The notes beneath the pieces were generated by a model. It did not search any database. It was not told the origin of the DNA and saw only the letters and a list, made by a program, of their open reading frames with translations. A stretch of 24,660 nt of DNA, from NCBI GenBank assembly GCA_001067655.1, contig JUNU01000169.1, forward strand, positions 1 to 24,660. The letters are read 5' to 3'. Below, piece after piece: positions 6,925-14,111 of this stretch. Numbering within the stretch: position 1 is the first letter of the stretch; the number at the start of each line of letters is the position of its first letter. The position numbers and the translations under genes were made by a program. The DNA comes from Neisseria lactamica (GTDB lineage: Bacteria; Pseudomonadota; Gammaproteobacteria; Burkholderiales; Neisseriaceae).

Positions 6925-7262
6925 CAGCGTTTGCGCATGAGTTGCGCCAATTGGTTTCGCGCTTCGGCGGCATTTTGCCGGTTGAATGCCAAACGGACGC
7001 GTACGACGAAATCATGCGGCGGCAGGCTGTTTTTGTTCAGTCTGAACCAATCGCGAATGACGCGCTTCATATAGTTGCGGTCATGCGCGCGTTTCGCTGT
7101 TTTTTTGCTGACGACCAAGCCAAGCCGCGGATGGTTCAATCCGTTGTCGGCAGATTGGGAAACTTGCAGCAAATCGCGGCTGCGCCGGTTTTTGAACGCA
7201 AAAACGGATGAAAAATCATCCGTTTTTAATAAGCGGTACTGCTTTCCGAAGCGGTAGTCCAA
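6924..7262 (-). CDS. rnpA: Ribonuclease P protein component
   Basis: This encodes a 112-residue basic protein subunit of RNase P, which with the rnpB RNA matures the 5' ends of tRNAs. It contains the family signature RLGLVVSKKTAKRAHDRNYMKRVIRDWFR (about residues 46-74) and an N-terminal RLLKTDDFSSVF. The start is a TTG (7262-7260), two bases after the rpmH stop. No ATG or GTG gives a better fit, and DYRFGKQYRLL matches the neisserial N-terminus, so start use is probably weak and coupled to rpmH. The stop overlaps the yidD start by one base. Confidence 0.94.
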   Translation of the reverse strand: MDYRFGKQYRLLKTDDFSSVFAFKNRRSRDLLQVSQSADNGLNHPRLGLVVSKKTAKRAHDRNYMKRVIRDWFRLNKNSLPPHDFVVRVRLAFNRQNAAEARNQLAQLMRKR

Positions 7263-7264
7263 AA

Positions 7265-7399
7265 TTACACTGCCAAGCGTTTGCGGCCTTTGGCGCGACG
7301 GGCTGCCAATACTGCGCGACCACCGCGGGTTTTGGAGCGGACCAGGAAGCCGTGGGTGCGTTTGCGTTTGGTAACGGAAGGTTGATAAGTGCGTTTCAT
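7265..7399 (-). CDS. rpmH: 50S ribosomal protein L34
   Basis: This is a 44-residue, very basic protein read from the sequence. It begins MKRTYQPSVTKRKRTHGF, continues with LVRSKTRGGRAVLAARRAKG and ends RKRLAV, which is L34 throughout. AGGAAA (7403-7408 on the minus strand) is its ribosome-binding site. It is first in the rpmH-rnpA-yidD-yidC cluster, driven by the strong promoter at 7438-7466 and diverging from dnaA. Confidence 0.97.
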   Translation of the reverse strand: MKRTYQPSVTKRKRTHGFLVRSKTRGGRAVLAARRAKGRKRLAV

Positions 7400-7437
7400 G
7401 ATGTTTCCTAAAAAATCGGTAGATAAATAAACCGTGA

Positions 7438-7466
7438 ATTACACTCTAATTTTCATCTTTTGTCAA
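7438..7466 (-). promoter_or_regulatory. Strong sigma-70-type promoter for rpmH
   Basis: On the minus strand TTGACA (7466-7461), 17 bp, then TGTAAT (7443-7438). The -35 is a perfect consensus and the -10 is 5/6. It lies about 40 bases upstream of rpmH. Confidence 0.85.
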
Positions 7467-7528
7467 TCTCGGTTGAGTAAATGGATATGCGCGCGGGTTG
7501 ATTCGGTTTGCGGATTTGCGCGGCGCTT

Positions 7529-7537
7529 TGTGGATAA
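7529..7537 (-). promoter_or_regulatory. DnaA box 1
   Basis: TGTGGATAA is the exact reverse complement of the consensus TTATCCACA. Confidence 0.8.
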
Positions 7538-7550
7538 AATTTCCGGCGGG

Positions 7551-7582
7551 TTGTGGATAAAGTTTATCGGAGTGGGTATAAT
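7551..7582 (+). promoter_or_regulatory. Candidate dnaA promoter overlapping DnaA box 2
   Basis: A perfect TATAAT at 7577-7582 lies downstream of TTGTGG (7551-7556; 20-bp spacing, long). The exact DnaA box TGTGGATAA (7552-7560) covers the -35 position, which would allow autorepression of dnaA as known in other bacteria. This would leave a leader of roughly 235 bases before the dnaA ATG. Confidence 0.45.
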
Positions 7583-7611
7583 CGGCAATTCCTGTCACTT
7601 TGTCGGGCGAT

Positions 7612-7686
7612 AGGTCGTCTGAAAATGTTGGTTCGGATTTATCGTGATGATTTTCCGAAAATAATTTAATTGTATTTTCAGACGAC
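7612..7686. repeat. Widely spaced inverted DUS pair in the dnaA leader
   Basis: An exact AGGTCGTCTGAA (7612-7623) is followed, 53 bases later, by the inverted core TTCAGACGAC (7677-7686), whose outer bases differ. The interval is AT-rich. If paired, the stem would enclose a long loop, so it is unlikely to be a terminator. Confidence 0.6.
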
Positions 7687-7823
7687 GTTCGGTTTGGCGG
7701 ATAGGGTTTGTGCGGTATTTGCGACACTTTTCCTGTCGGGCTGAAACCGCATTTTCAAAGGCTGCAATTTCCGACGGTTTCTCTCCGTTTCTTTCCAACG
7801 ATTTCCACGACTCGAGCTTATTC

Positions 7824-9374
7824 ATGACGCTAGCAGAATTTTGGCCGCAGTGCCTCCGCCGACTTCACGATATTTTGCCTGCCGGGCAGTTCTCGCAATG
7901 GATTGCGCCCCTGACTGTGGGCGAGGAAAACGGCGTGTGGGTGGTTTACGGTAAAAACCAGTTTGCCTGCAATATGCTCAAAAGTCAGTTTGCCGCCAAA
8001 ATCGAAGTGGTGCGTGCGGAATTGGCTCCGCTGCAAGCAGCTTTTGCGTTTAAGGCGGGTGCTGGGCAGCATTATGAAATGGCGGAAAATGCGGGGGTGG
8101 TTGCGCCTGAACAAGCCGCGTTGACGGAAGAAATGCTGAAAGCTGACGCACAAGAATCTTTTTCGGACGATACGTCGTCTGAAAACTCAGACAAGCCCTC
8201 CGTTGCGAAAACGGCGGCGGATATTTTGGCGCAGCGCATGAAAAATCTGCCGCATGAAAACAAACAGCCTGCCGCTACGCCCGCAGAATCCAAAGTTGTT
8301 GCCAAAGCCAAAACGGAAGCGCAGTGCGATGCGGAAGAAGCGCGTTACGAACAGACGAATCTGTCGCGCGACTACACATTCGATACCTTGGTCGAAGGTA
8401 AGGGCAACCGCCTTGCCGCAGCCGCCGCTCAAGCGATTGCGGAGAATCCGGGGCAGGGCTACAACCCGTTTTTCCTGTACGGCAGCACGGGTTTGGGTAA
8501 AACCCACTTGGTGCAGGCCATCGGCAACGAACTGCTGAAAAACCGTCCTGATGCCAAAGTGCGCTATATGCATTCAGACGACTATATCCGCAGCTTTATG
8601 AAGGCGGTGCGCAACAATACTTACGATGTGTTCAAGCAGCAATACAAACAATACGACCTGCTGATTATCGACGACATCCAGTTCATCAAAGGCAAAGACC
8701 GTACGATGGAAGAATTTTTCTATCTGTACAACCATTTCCACAACGAGAAAAAACAGCTCATCCTCACTTGCGACGTGTTGCCTGCCAAAATCGAAGGCAT
8801 GGACGACCGCCTCAAATCGCGTTTCTCATGGGGTTTGACTTTAGAACTCGAACCACCCGAGCTGGAAATGCGCGTGGCGATTTTGCAGAAAAAGGCAGAA
8901 GCAGCAGGCATCAGCATTGAAGACGAAGCCGCATTGTTTGTTGCCAACCTGATTCGTTCCAACGTGCGCGAACTGGAAGGTGCGTTCAACCGCGTCAGTG
9001 CAAGCAGCCGCTTTATGAACCGCCCCGTCATCGACATGGATTTGGCGCGCACGGCTTTGCAGGACATCATCGCCGAAAAACACAAAATCATTACCGCTGA
9101 CACCATTATCGACGCGACTGCCAAATATTACCGCATTAAAATCAGCGATATACTCGGCAAAAAGCGCACGCGTAACATTGCCCGTCCGCGTCAGGTCGCC
9201 ATGAGCCTGACCAAAGAGCTGACCACCCTCAGCCTGCCGTCCATCGGCGACGCGTTCGGCGGACGCGACCACACGACCGTCATGCATGGCGTGAAAGCTG
9301 TCGCAAAACTGCGCGAAGAAGATCCCGAGTTGGCGCAAGATTACGAAAAACTCCTGATTCTGATTCAAAACTGA
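7824..9374 (+). CDS. dnaA: Chromosomal replication initiator protein DnaA
   Basis: This encodes a 516-residue AAA+ ATPase that binds DnaA boxes and opens oriC. Domain I (residues 1-90) starts MTLAEFWPQCLRRLHDILP. Domain II (about 90-175) is variable and acidic. Domain III has Walker A GSTGLGKTH near 220-228, Walker B LLIIDDIQF near 279-287 and the arginine-finger region LKSRFSWGL. Domain IV ends with the DnaA-box-reading motif GGRDHTTVMHG (about 479-489). The frame is open upstream to 7710, but MTLAEFW is the conserved neisserial start, so the ATG at 7824 was chosen even though its ribosome-binding site is weak. DUS cores occur inside at 8174-8183 and 8573-8582. dnaN follows. Confidence 0.97.
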   Translation: MTLAEFWPQCLRRLHDILPAGQFSQWIAPLTVGEENGVWVVYGKNQFACNMLKSQFAAKIEVVRAELAPLQAAFAFKAGAGQHYEMAENAGVVAPEQAALTEEMLKADAQESFSDDTSSENSDKPSVAKTAADILAQRMKNLPHENKQPAATPAESKVVAKAKTEAQCDAEEARYEQTNLSRDYTFDTLVEGKGNRLAAAAAQAIAENPGQGYNPFFLYGSTGLGKTHLVQAIGNELLKNRPDAKVRYMHSDDYIRSFMKAVRNNTYDVFKQQYKQYDLLIIDDIQFIKGKDRTMEEFFYLYNHFHNEKKQLILTCDVLPAKIEGMDDRLKSRFSWGLTLELEPPELEMRVAILQKKAEAAGISIEDEAALFVANLIRSNVRELEGAFNRVSASSRFMNRPVIDMDLARTALQDIIAEKHKIITADTIIDATAKYYRIKISDILGKKRTRNIARPRQVAMSLTKELTTLSLPSIGDAFGGRDHTTVMHGVKAVAKLREEDPELAQDYEKLLILIQN

Positions 9375-9384
9375 GTCAGAAACG

Positions 9385-9424
9385 GTTTTCAGACGACCCC
9401 TATCTTAAAAGGTCGTCTGAAAAC
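9385..9424. terminator. Inverted DUS pair between dnaA and dnaN
   Basis: GTTTTCAGACGACC (9385-9398) and GGTCGTCTGAAAAC (9411-9424) form a 14-bp stem with a 12-base loop but no following T-run. It may attenuate read-through from dnaA into dnaN. Confidence 0.5.
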
Positions 9425-9522
9425 GCAAATACACTTTGATTTTAACGGCGGCGCATTATTTATCCCGCACGCCGAACCCGATTTAAAAACACCCGAAATA
9501 ACCGATTCAAAAGGAATTGACC

Positions 9523-10626
9523 ATGCTGATTTTACAAGCCGACCGCGATAGTCTGCTCAAGCCGCTGCAAGCCGTTACCGGTATCGTCGAACGCCGCCAT
9601 ACCCTGCCCATCCTCTCCAACGTCCTGCTCGAAAGCAAAGACGGTCAAACCAAACTCTTGGCGACCGACTTGGAAATCCAAATCAACACAGCCGGCCCGG
9701 AAAGTCAGGCGGGCGATTTCCGCATCACCACCAACGCCAAAAAATTCCAAGACATCCTGCGCGCCTTGCCCGACAGCGCCATCGTTTCGCTCGACTGGGC
9801 GGACAACCGCCTGACCCTGCGTGCAGGCAAATCACGCTTCGCCCTGCAAACCCTGCCTGCCGAAGACTTCCCGCTGATGAGCGTCGGCGAAGACATCAGC
9901 GCAGCGTTCTCCCTGTCGCAAGAAACCTTCAAAACCATGCTTTCGCAAGTCCAATACAGCATGGCAGTGCAAGACATCCGCTACTACCTCAACGGCTTGC
10001 TGATGCAGGTTGAAGGCAACCAACTGCGCCTCGTCGCCACCGACGGCCACCGCCTTGCCTACGCCGCCAGCCAAATCGAAGCCGAACTGCCCAAAACCGA
10101 AGTCATCCTGCCGCGTAAAACCGTTTTGGAACTCTTCAAGCTGCTGAACAACCCGTCCGAACCCATCAGCGTCGAATTGCTCAACAACCAAGTGCGCTTC
10201 CAATGCAACGGCACAACCATCGTCAGCAAAGTCATCGACGGCAAATTCCCCGATTTCAACCGCGTCATCCCGTTGGACAACGACAAAATCTTCCTCGTTT
10301 CCCGTACCCAACTCTTGGGCGCGCTTGAACGTGCCGCCATCCTTGCCAACGAAAAATTCCGCGGCGCGCGCCTGTTCCTGCAACCAGGCCTATTGAGCGT
10401 CGTGTGCAGCAACAACGAGCAGGAAGAAGCCCGCGAAGAACTCGAAATCGCCTACCAAGGCGGCGAACTCGAAGTCGGCTTCAACATCGGCTATCTGATG
10501 GACGTATTGCGCAACATCCATTCCGACGATATGCAGCTTGCTTTCGGCGATGCCAACCGTTCGACCTTGTTTACCGTGCCGAATAATCCGAACTTCAAAT
10601 ACATCGTGATGCCGATGCGCATTTGA
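9523..10626 (+). CDS. dnaN: DNA polymerase III beta subunit (sliding clamp)
   Basis: This encodes a 367-residue protein that forms the dimeric ring tethering replicative polymerase to DNA. The three clamp domains are complete: MLILQADRDSLLKPLQAVTG at the start, the RYYLNGLLMQVEGNQLRLVATDGHRLA signature near residues 150-176, and the C-terminal PNFKYIVMPMRI, whose last residues form the hydrophobic peptide-binding pocket region. AAGGAA at 9511-9516 sits 6 bases before the ATG at 9523; a TTG two codons earlier overlaps this site's spacing and is less likely. It lies downstream of dnaA, the normal order. Confidence 0.97.
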   Translation: MLILQADRDSLLKPLQAVTGIVERRHTLPILSNVLLESKDGQTKLLATDLEIQINTAGPESQAGDFRITTNAKKFQDILRALPDSAIVSLDWADNRLTLRAGKSRFALQTLPAEDFPLMSVGEDISAAFSLSQETFKTMLSQVQYSMAVQDIRYYLNGLLMQVEGNQLRLVATDGHRLAYAASQIEAELPKTEVILPRKTVLELFKLLNNPSEPISVELLNNQVRFQCNGTTIVSKVIDGKFPDFNRVIPLDNDKIFLVSRTQLLGALERAAILANEKFRGARLFLQPGLLSVVCSNNEQEEAREELEIAYQGGELEVGFNIGYLMDVLRNIHSDDMQLAFGDANRSTLFTVPNNPNFKYIVMPMRI

Positions 10627-10654
10627 TGCGGCGGTTGTTTTGAAATGAATAAAA

Positions 10655-10666
10655 AGGTCGTCTGAA
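10655..10666 (+). repeat. DNA uptake sequence
   Basis: Exact unpaired AGGTCGTCTGAA between dnaN and dsbB. Confidence 0.85.
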
Positions 10667-10686
10667 TAATTGGAAAGTTTAAGGTT

Positions 10687-11172
10687 ATGAATTTTTTTAG
10701 AAAAACTATCTTTTTTCTGGTTGTTTTATCGATCTTGGCTGCCTGCGGTTCGTTCGCCTCGCAATATGTTTTAGGAATGGACCCTTGCGTTTTATGTATT
10801 TTGCAGCGTTTGTCGGTTTTGGCGGTCGGATTGGTGGCTTTGGCAGCGGCCTTTTTCCGTCAGGTTTCTAAGATTGGCAGACTGTTCAGCGCCTTGTTGG
10901 TCAGTATACCGGCAGTGTATGGCGCAGGTGTCGCGGTCTATCAATTGTGGTTGCAAAGCCTGCCGCCCGGCAGTGCGCCGTCCTGCGGTGCGCCGTGGAC
11001 TTTCCGTTTGAAGGATTGGCCGCTGTTTGACTGGTTTGAACCGATTGTGCGCGGCTTTGGCGATTGTGCCGTGCCGGACTATCTGCTGGGTATTGCACTG
11101 CCGTACTGGAGCATCGCCTATTTTGGCTTTGTGATTGTATTAGTGTGGTTTGCCTGGTTCAAAACCAAATAG
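10687..11172 (+). CDS. dsbB: Disulfide bond formation protein DsbB
   Basis: This encodes a 161-residue inner-membrane quinone reductase that reoxidises DsbA. Four hydrophobic segments are visible (about residues 7-25, 42-57, 65-88 and 138-157). The first redox pair is Cys34-Val-Leu-Cys37; the second periplasmic pair is Cys100 (SCGAPWTF) and Cys127 (GDCAVPDYLLGI). The PYWSIAYF at the start of the last segment is typical. A lipobox-like LAAC at residues 17-20 lies in the first membrane segment, but the DsbB topology argues against lipid processing. It lies 60 bases after dnaN and ends in a strong terminator, so it may be transcribed with or independently of dnaN. Confidence 0.94.
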   Translation: MNFFRKTIFFLVVLSILAACGSFASQYVLGMDPCVLCILQRLSVLAVGLVALAAAFFRQVSKIGRLFSALLVSIPAVYGAGVAVYQLWLQSLPPGSAPSCGAPWTFRLKDWPLFDWFEPIVRGFGDCAVPDYLLGIALPYWSIAYFGFVIVLVWFAWFKTK

Positions 11173-11186
11173 CCGCAAAGATGAAG

Positions 11187-11228
11187 AGGTCGTCTGAAAA
11201 CCGAAAATATGGTTTTCAGACGACCTTT
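11187..11228 (+). terminator. DUS-hairpin terminator after dsbB
   Basis: AGGTCGTCTGAAAACC (11187-11202) and GGTTTTCAGACGACCT (11211-11226) form a perfect 16-bp stem with an 8-base loop, followed by TT(G)TT. Confidence 0.85.
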
Positions 11229-11235
11229 GTTGTAT

Positions 11236-11264
11236 TTGGTAACTATATGTTCCCGTTGTATAAT
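11236..11264 (+). promoter_or_regulatory. Promoter for the ETF-QO gene
   Basis: TTGGTA (11236-11241), 17 bp, then perfect TATAAT (11259-11264), between the dsbB terminator and the ATG at 11305; a leader of about 35 bases would carry the AGGA ribosome-binding site at 11295-11298. Confidence 0.7.
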
Positions 11265-11304
11265 CGCGGGTTTTCAATTCAATAATAAACATACAGGAAC
11301 CACC

Positions 11305-12966
11305 ATGACAGAATCCATCACCCGCGACAGTATGCAATACGATGTCGTGATTGTCGGCGCAGGCCCGTCGGGTTTGTCCGCCGCCATCAAACTCAAGCAG
11401 CTTGCCGAAAAAAACGGGCGCGAAATCAGCGTTTGCGTGGTGGAGAAGGGTTCTGAGGCGGGCGCGCATTCGCTGGCGGGGGCGGTCATCGATCCGATTG
11501 CGCTGAATGAGCTGATTCCCGACTGGAAAGAAAAAGACGCGCCGCTGACGCGCGCGGTAACGCAGGACAAAGTGTTGTTCCTGACGGAGAAAAAAGCGTT
11601 CAATCTGCCCGTTACCCCCAATTTCGACAATCACGGCAACTACATCGTCAGCTTGGGTGAAGTTGTGCGCTGGCTGGCGGAGCAGGCGGAAAATATGGGC
11701 GTGGAAATCTATCCGGGCTTTGCCGCCGCCGAAGTGCTGTATCACGAAGACGGTTCGGTCAAAGGCATTGCGACCGGCAATATGGGCGTGGGCAAAGACG
11801 GCGAGCCGACCGACAGTTTCCAGCCCGGCATGGAGCTTTGGGCGCAGCAAACTCTGTTTGCCGAAGGTTGCCGCGGTTCGCTTTCCAAACAAGTCATCGA
11901 ACGTTTCCAACTCGACCAAAACAGCCAGCCGCAAACTTACGGCTTGGGCATCAAAGAAATTTGGGAAGTGTCGTCTGAAAAACATCAGCCCGGCTTGGTG
12001 ATACACAGCGCGGGCTGGCCGCTCGACAGTCAAACCTACGGCGGCGCGTTTGTTTACCATTTCGACGACAACAAAGTCGCCGTCGGTTTTGTAGTCGGTT
12101 TGGACTATCAAAACCCTTATCTGTCGCCGTTTGAAGAGTTCCAACGTTTCAAAACCCATCCCGAAATCTGCAAAACCTTCGAAGGCGGCCGCCGCATTGC
12201 TTACGGCGCGCGTTCGCTGATTGAAGGCGGTTTGCAAAGCCTGCCGAAGCTCTCGTTCAAGGGTGGCGTTTTAATCGGCGATGCGGCGGGTTTCCTCAAT
12301 ATGCCGCGCATCAAAGGCATTCATACCGCGATGAAATCCGCCATGCTCGCCGCAGAAGCCGTGTTCCCCTTGTTGGAAAACCTTGAAGAAGCGGAGGGTT
12401 TCGACAGCGGTAAAGAAGCGGCGGATTATCAGCAACGTTTCGAACAAAGCTGGCTGTATCAAGAGCTTTACGCCGCGCGTAACGTCCGTCCGTCATTCAA
12501 ATGGGGCGTTTACCTCGGCTCAATCTATACCGGCATCGACCAGATGATTTTCAGAGGCAAAGCCCCGTGGACCTTGAAACATCACGGCAAAGACAACGAG
12601 CAACTCAAAAAAGCCGCCGCGTGCAAGCCGATTGATTATCCGAAACCCGACGGCGTGTTGACCTTCGACCGCTTAAGCAGCGTCTTCCTCGCCAATCTTG
12701 CGCACGAAGAAAACCAGCCCGACCATTTGGTGCTGAAAAATCCGCAAACGATGATAGACGTGAACTACAAGGAATACGCCTCGCCCGAAACGCGCTATTG
12801 TCCGGCTGGTGTGTACGAAATCGTCGAAGAAAACGGCAGCCCGCGCCTGCAAATCAACGCCGCCAACTGCGTTCACTGCAAAACGTGCGACATCAAAGAC
12901 CCGACGCAAAACATCACTTGGATTTGCCCCGAAGGTGCAAGCGGGCCGAATTATGGCGGGATGTAA
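11305..12966 (+). CDS. Electron-transfer flavoprotein:ubiquinone oxidoreductase
   Basis: This encodes a 553-residue enzyme that passes electrons from electron-transfer flavoprotein, reduced by acyl-CoA and other dehydrogenases, to the ubiquinone pool at the inner membrane. The N-terminus has the FAD-binding motif VVIVGAGPSGLSAAIKL (about residues 14-30), followed by the family's GAHSLAGAVIDP; FLNMPRIKGIHTAMKSAM lies mid-protein, and the C-terminal NCVHCKTCDIKDPTQNI with a preceding Cys and later WICPEG supplies the four cysteines for a 4Fe-4S cluster. The frame is open upstream, but the ATG at 11305 has an AGGA site and follows the promoter. No ETF genes are in the window. A DUS core lies at 11970-11979. 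Confidence 0.95.
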   Translation: MTESITRDSMQYDVVIVGAGPSGLSAAIKLKQLAEKNGREISVCVVEKGSEAGAHSLAGAVIDPIALNELIPDWKEKDAPLTRAVTQDKVLFLTEKKAFNLPVTPNFDNHGNYIVSLGEVVRWLAEQAENMGVEIYPGFAAAEVLYHEDGSVKGIATGNMGVGKDGEPTDSFQPGMELWAQQTLFAEGCRGSLSKQVIERFQLDQNSQPQTYGLGIKEIWEVSSEKHQPGLVIHSAGWPLDSQTYGGAFVYHFDDNKVAVGFVVGLDYQNPYLSPFEEFQRFKTHPEICKTFEGGRRIAYGARSLIEGGLQSLPKLSFKGGVLIGDAAGFLNMPRIKGIHTAMKSAMLAAEAVFPLLENLEEAEGFDSGKEAADYQQRFEQSWLYQELYAARNVRPSFKWGVYLGSIYTGIDQMIFRGKAPWTLKHHGKDNEQLKKAAACKPIDYPKPDGVLTFDRLSSVFLANLAHEENQPDHLVLKNPQTMIDVNYKEYASPETRYCPAGVYEIVEENGSPRLQINAANCVHCKTCDIKDPTQNITWICPEGASGPNYGGM

Positions 12967-12981
12967 GCTTTAGTGGCAGCG

Positions 12982-13010
12982 GGCTTGTCTAAATGGGACA
13001 AGCCTTTGTT
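12982..13010 (+). terminator. Non-DUS intrinsic terminator after the ETF-QO gene
   Basis: GGCTTGTC (12982-12989) and GACAAGCC (12997-13004) form an 8-bp stem with a 7-base loop followed by TTTGTT. It is followed at once by a second, DUS-based hairpin. Confidence 0.8.
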
Positions 13011-13020
13011 GTGTCAGATA

Positions 13021-13067
13021 AAAAGGTCGTCTGAAAATCTTGATTTCAAGTTTTCAGACGACCTTTT
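13021..13067. terminator. DUS-hairpin terminator, bidirectional
   Basis: AAAAGGTCGTCTGAAAA (13021-13037) and TTTTCAGACGACCTTTT (13051-13067) form a 17-bp stem; the loop itself contains CTTGA...TCAAG and could extend it. The flanking A and T runs allow action on both strands, closing the plus-strand ETF-QO unit and the minus-strand unit from 14086. Confidence 0.85.
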
Positions 13068-13168
13068 GGGTTTTTCAGGGAATGGGCGTTAACAGAATAT
13101 CGTTGATTTACCTGATCACAATACGCATTCATCCGCTCTTGAGATTTATTTTGAATTGGCTACACTTT

Positions 13169-13336
13169 TTAGCGGATGGCGTTGCCGATGACGGGCAGGC
13201 CGAGTATTTCCTCTTCCGCTTCGTCGTCGAGAAAGACGATTTTCGTCCAGCGGGCGGCGGCCAGTGCGGTGGCGGCAACGACCTTGCCGTGGCCGCCCGC
13301 ACCGATGATGGCGAGTTTTTTATGTGTTTTCTGCAT
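13169..13336 (-). pseudogene. Remnant of a PglB/PglD-type sugar acetyltransferase (N-terminal domain only)
   Basis: A 55-codon minus-strand reading frame starts MQKTHKKLAIIGAGGHGKVV and later has KIVFLDDE and GLPVIGNAIR. This is the N-terminal nucleotide-sugar-binding part of PglD/NeuD-type acetyltransferases, closest in my memory to the C-terminal half of neisserial PglB, which acetylates the UDP-sugar for pilin glycosylation. Full proteins need a further 150 or so residues forming the left-handed beta-helix. Here a stop comes right after the first domain and only about 100 bases remain before the terminator, so the catalytic part is deleted. It follows the secreted-protein gene across an AG-type DUS. 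I call it a remnant; a short expressed protein is possible. Confidence 0.72.
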
Positions 13337-13361
13337 GGATGTTTCCAAGATTGGAGGCGGC

Positions 13362-13373
13362 AGGCCGTCTGAA
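13362..13373 (+). repeat. AG-type DNA uptake sequence
   Basis: AGGCCGTCTGAA, one base different from the local dialect, between the acetyltransferase remnant and the secreted-protein gene. Confidence 0.85.
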
Positions 13374-13381
13374 AACGCCGT

Positions 13382-14086
13382 TTATTTCGAGCCGCGTATT
13401 TTCTTTGTTGCTTTCACGACGCGTTCGTAAAGGGACGGAGACAACGCATCTTGTAGATACACGCTTTTTACGCCGATTTCCTGTGCGGCCTGTTCGGCCG
13501 ATATTTCGGCGTACGAACCGGCGACGGGTGTGCGTTCGCGGCCGTATTGGGTAACGGCATAGGTTTTTTCGTTGATGCGTTCGTAACGTTTCCCGCCTTC
13601 TTGGAGCTCGAAATTATCGTGGTAAACGGTGCTTTCTATGAGGATGCCGTTTTCGTATGTGAGGACGGGGCCTTGATATCTGATGTCATCGTTGCTGAAA
13701 TACAGTTCTGCCCTCGGTGCGGGGAGCGCGCGGTCGAGAAAGAGATGCATGCAGAGTTGCGAACCTCTGTTTTCAACAACCGGAACTTTCATACATATGC
13801 GCGGGTTGTTGTAATTTACGGGTCTTCGGCGCCTTTCGATTTGCCGATCTATCTCGTTGAGATAGTAAAGGTTTTTCAGCGTTAGGATATTGCCTCCGTC
13901 ATAGGTGCTTGTATTGTTGCCGTGATAAACAACGTTTCGGTTGTTATTGTGAATGGCGTTTAAGTTGTAGCCGTAGCTTACCAAGGCAGGGTGGTTTTGC
14001 AATGCGCCACGGGTTACATCGTAGGCGGAGGCCGTCTGAAAGGAGCAGGTCAGTATCGTTGCGGCGAATAGTCGGAATGTTTTCAT
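13382..14086 (-). CDS. Unrecognised secreted or periplasmic protein
   Basis: This encodes a 234-residue protein with a clear Sec signal peptide, cleaved after SFQTASA (about residue 21). The mature part begins YDVTRGALQNHPALV and is rich in Asn, Tyr and Arg early on (YGYNLNAIHNNNRNVVYHGNN), with a basic RQIERRRRPVNYNN patch near residues 80-95. Two cysteines (RICMK, QLCMH) about 14 residues apart could form a disulfide. The C-terminal third looks like alpha/beta with IGVKSVYLQDALSPSLYERVVKATKKI. I do not recognise a family and assign no function. There is no obvious ribosome-binding site before the ATG. The DUS spelling around it is the AG type, which may indicate transfer from a relative. 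It precedes the acetyltransferase remnant. Confidence 0.75.
   Translation of the reverse strand: MKTFRLFAATILTCSFQTASAYDVTRGALQNHPALVSYGYNLNAIHNNNRNVVYHGNNTSTYDGGNILTLKNLYYLNEIDRQIERRRRPVNYNNPRICMKVPVVENRGSQLCMHLFLDRALPAPRAELYFSNDDIRYQGPVLTYENGILIESTVYHDNFELQEGGKRYERINEKTYAVTQYGRERTPVAGSYAEISAEQAAQEIGVKSVYLQDALSPSLYERVVKATKKIRGSK
14029..14040 (+). repeat. AG-type DNA uptake sequence inside a signal-peptide coding region
   Basis: AGGCCGTCTGAA on the plus strand; the minus-strand gene reads it as TTT CAG ACG GCC, Phe-Gln-Thr-Ala, at the end of its signal peptide, as in the TolC-like gene. Confidence 0.85.
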
Positions 14087-14111
14087 GTTTTTTCGGGTCG
14101 GATTGGGAACG

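Larger units (their letters stand above)
7467..7700. other. Probable origin of replication (oriC) region
   Basis: This non-coding stretch between rpmH and dnaA holds two exact DnaA boxes in the same orientation (7529-7537 and 7552-7560), then an AT-rich run around 7655-7678 that could be an unwinding element, and a DUS pair (7612-7686). Position between rpmH and dnaA is the classical bacterial oriC site. Only two perfect boxes are seen by eye, so function is inferred. Confidence 0.6.

Noticed and set aside
7710..7823. Upstream extension of DnaA by 38 codons
   Set aside because: The extension has no match to DnaA domain I; MTLAEFW at 7824 is the conserved start.
11140..12237. 365-codon open frame antisense to the ETF-QO gene
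   Set aside because: It reads through a DUS hairpin and promoter and mirrors a well-supported enzyme gene; GC-rich third positions explain the openness.
13068..13168. A 28-codon frame on the minus strand ending in a DUS
   Set aside because: Its C-terminus is just the translated DUS hairpin, with no ribosome-binding site or conserved feature.
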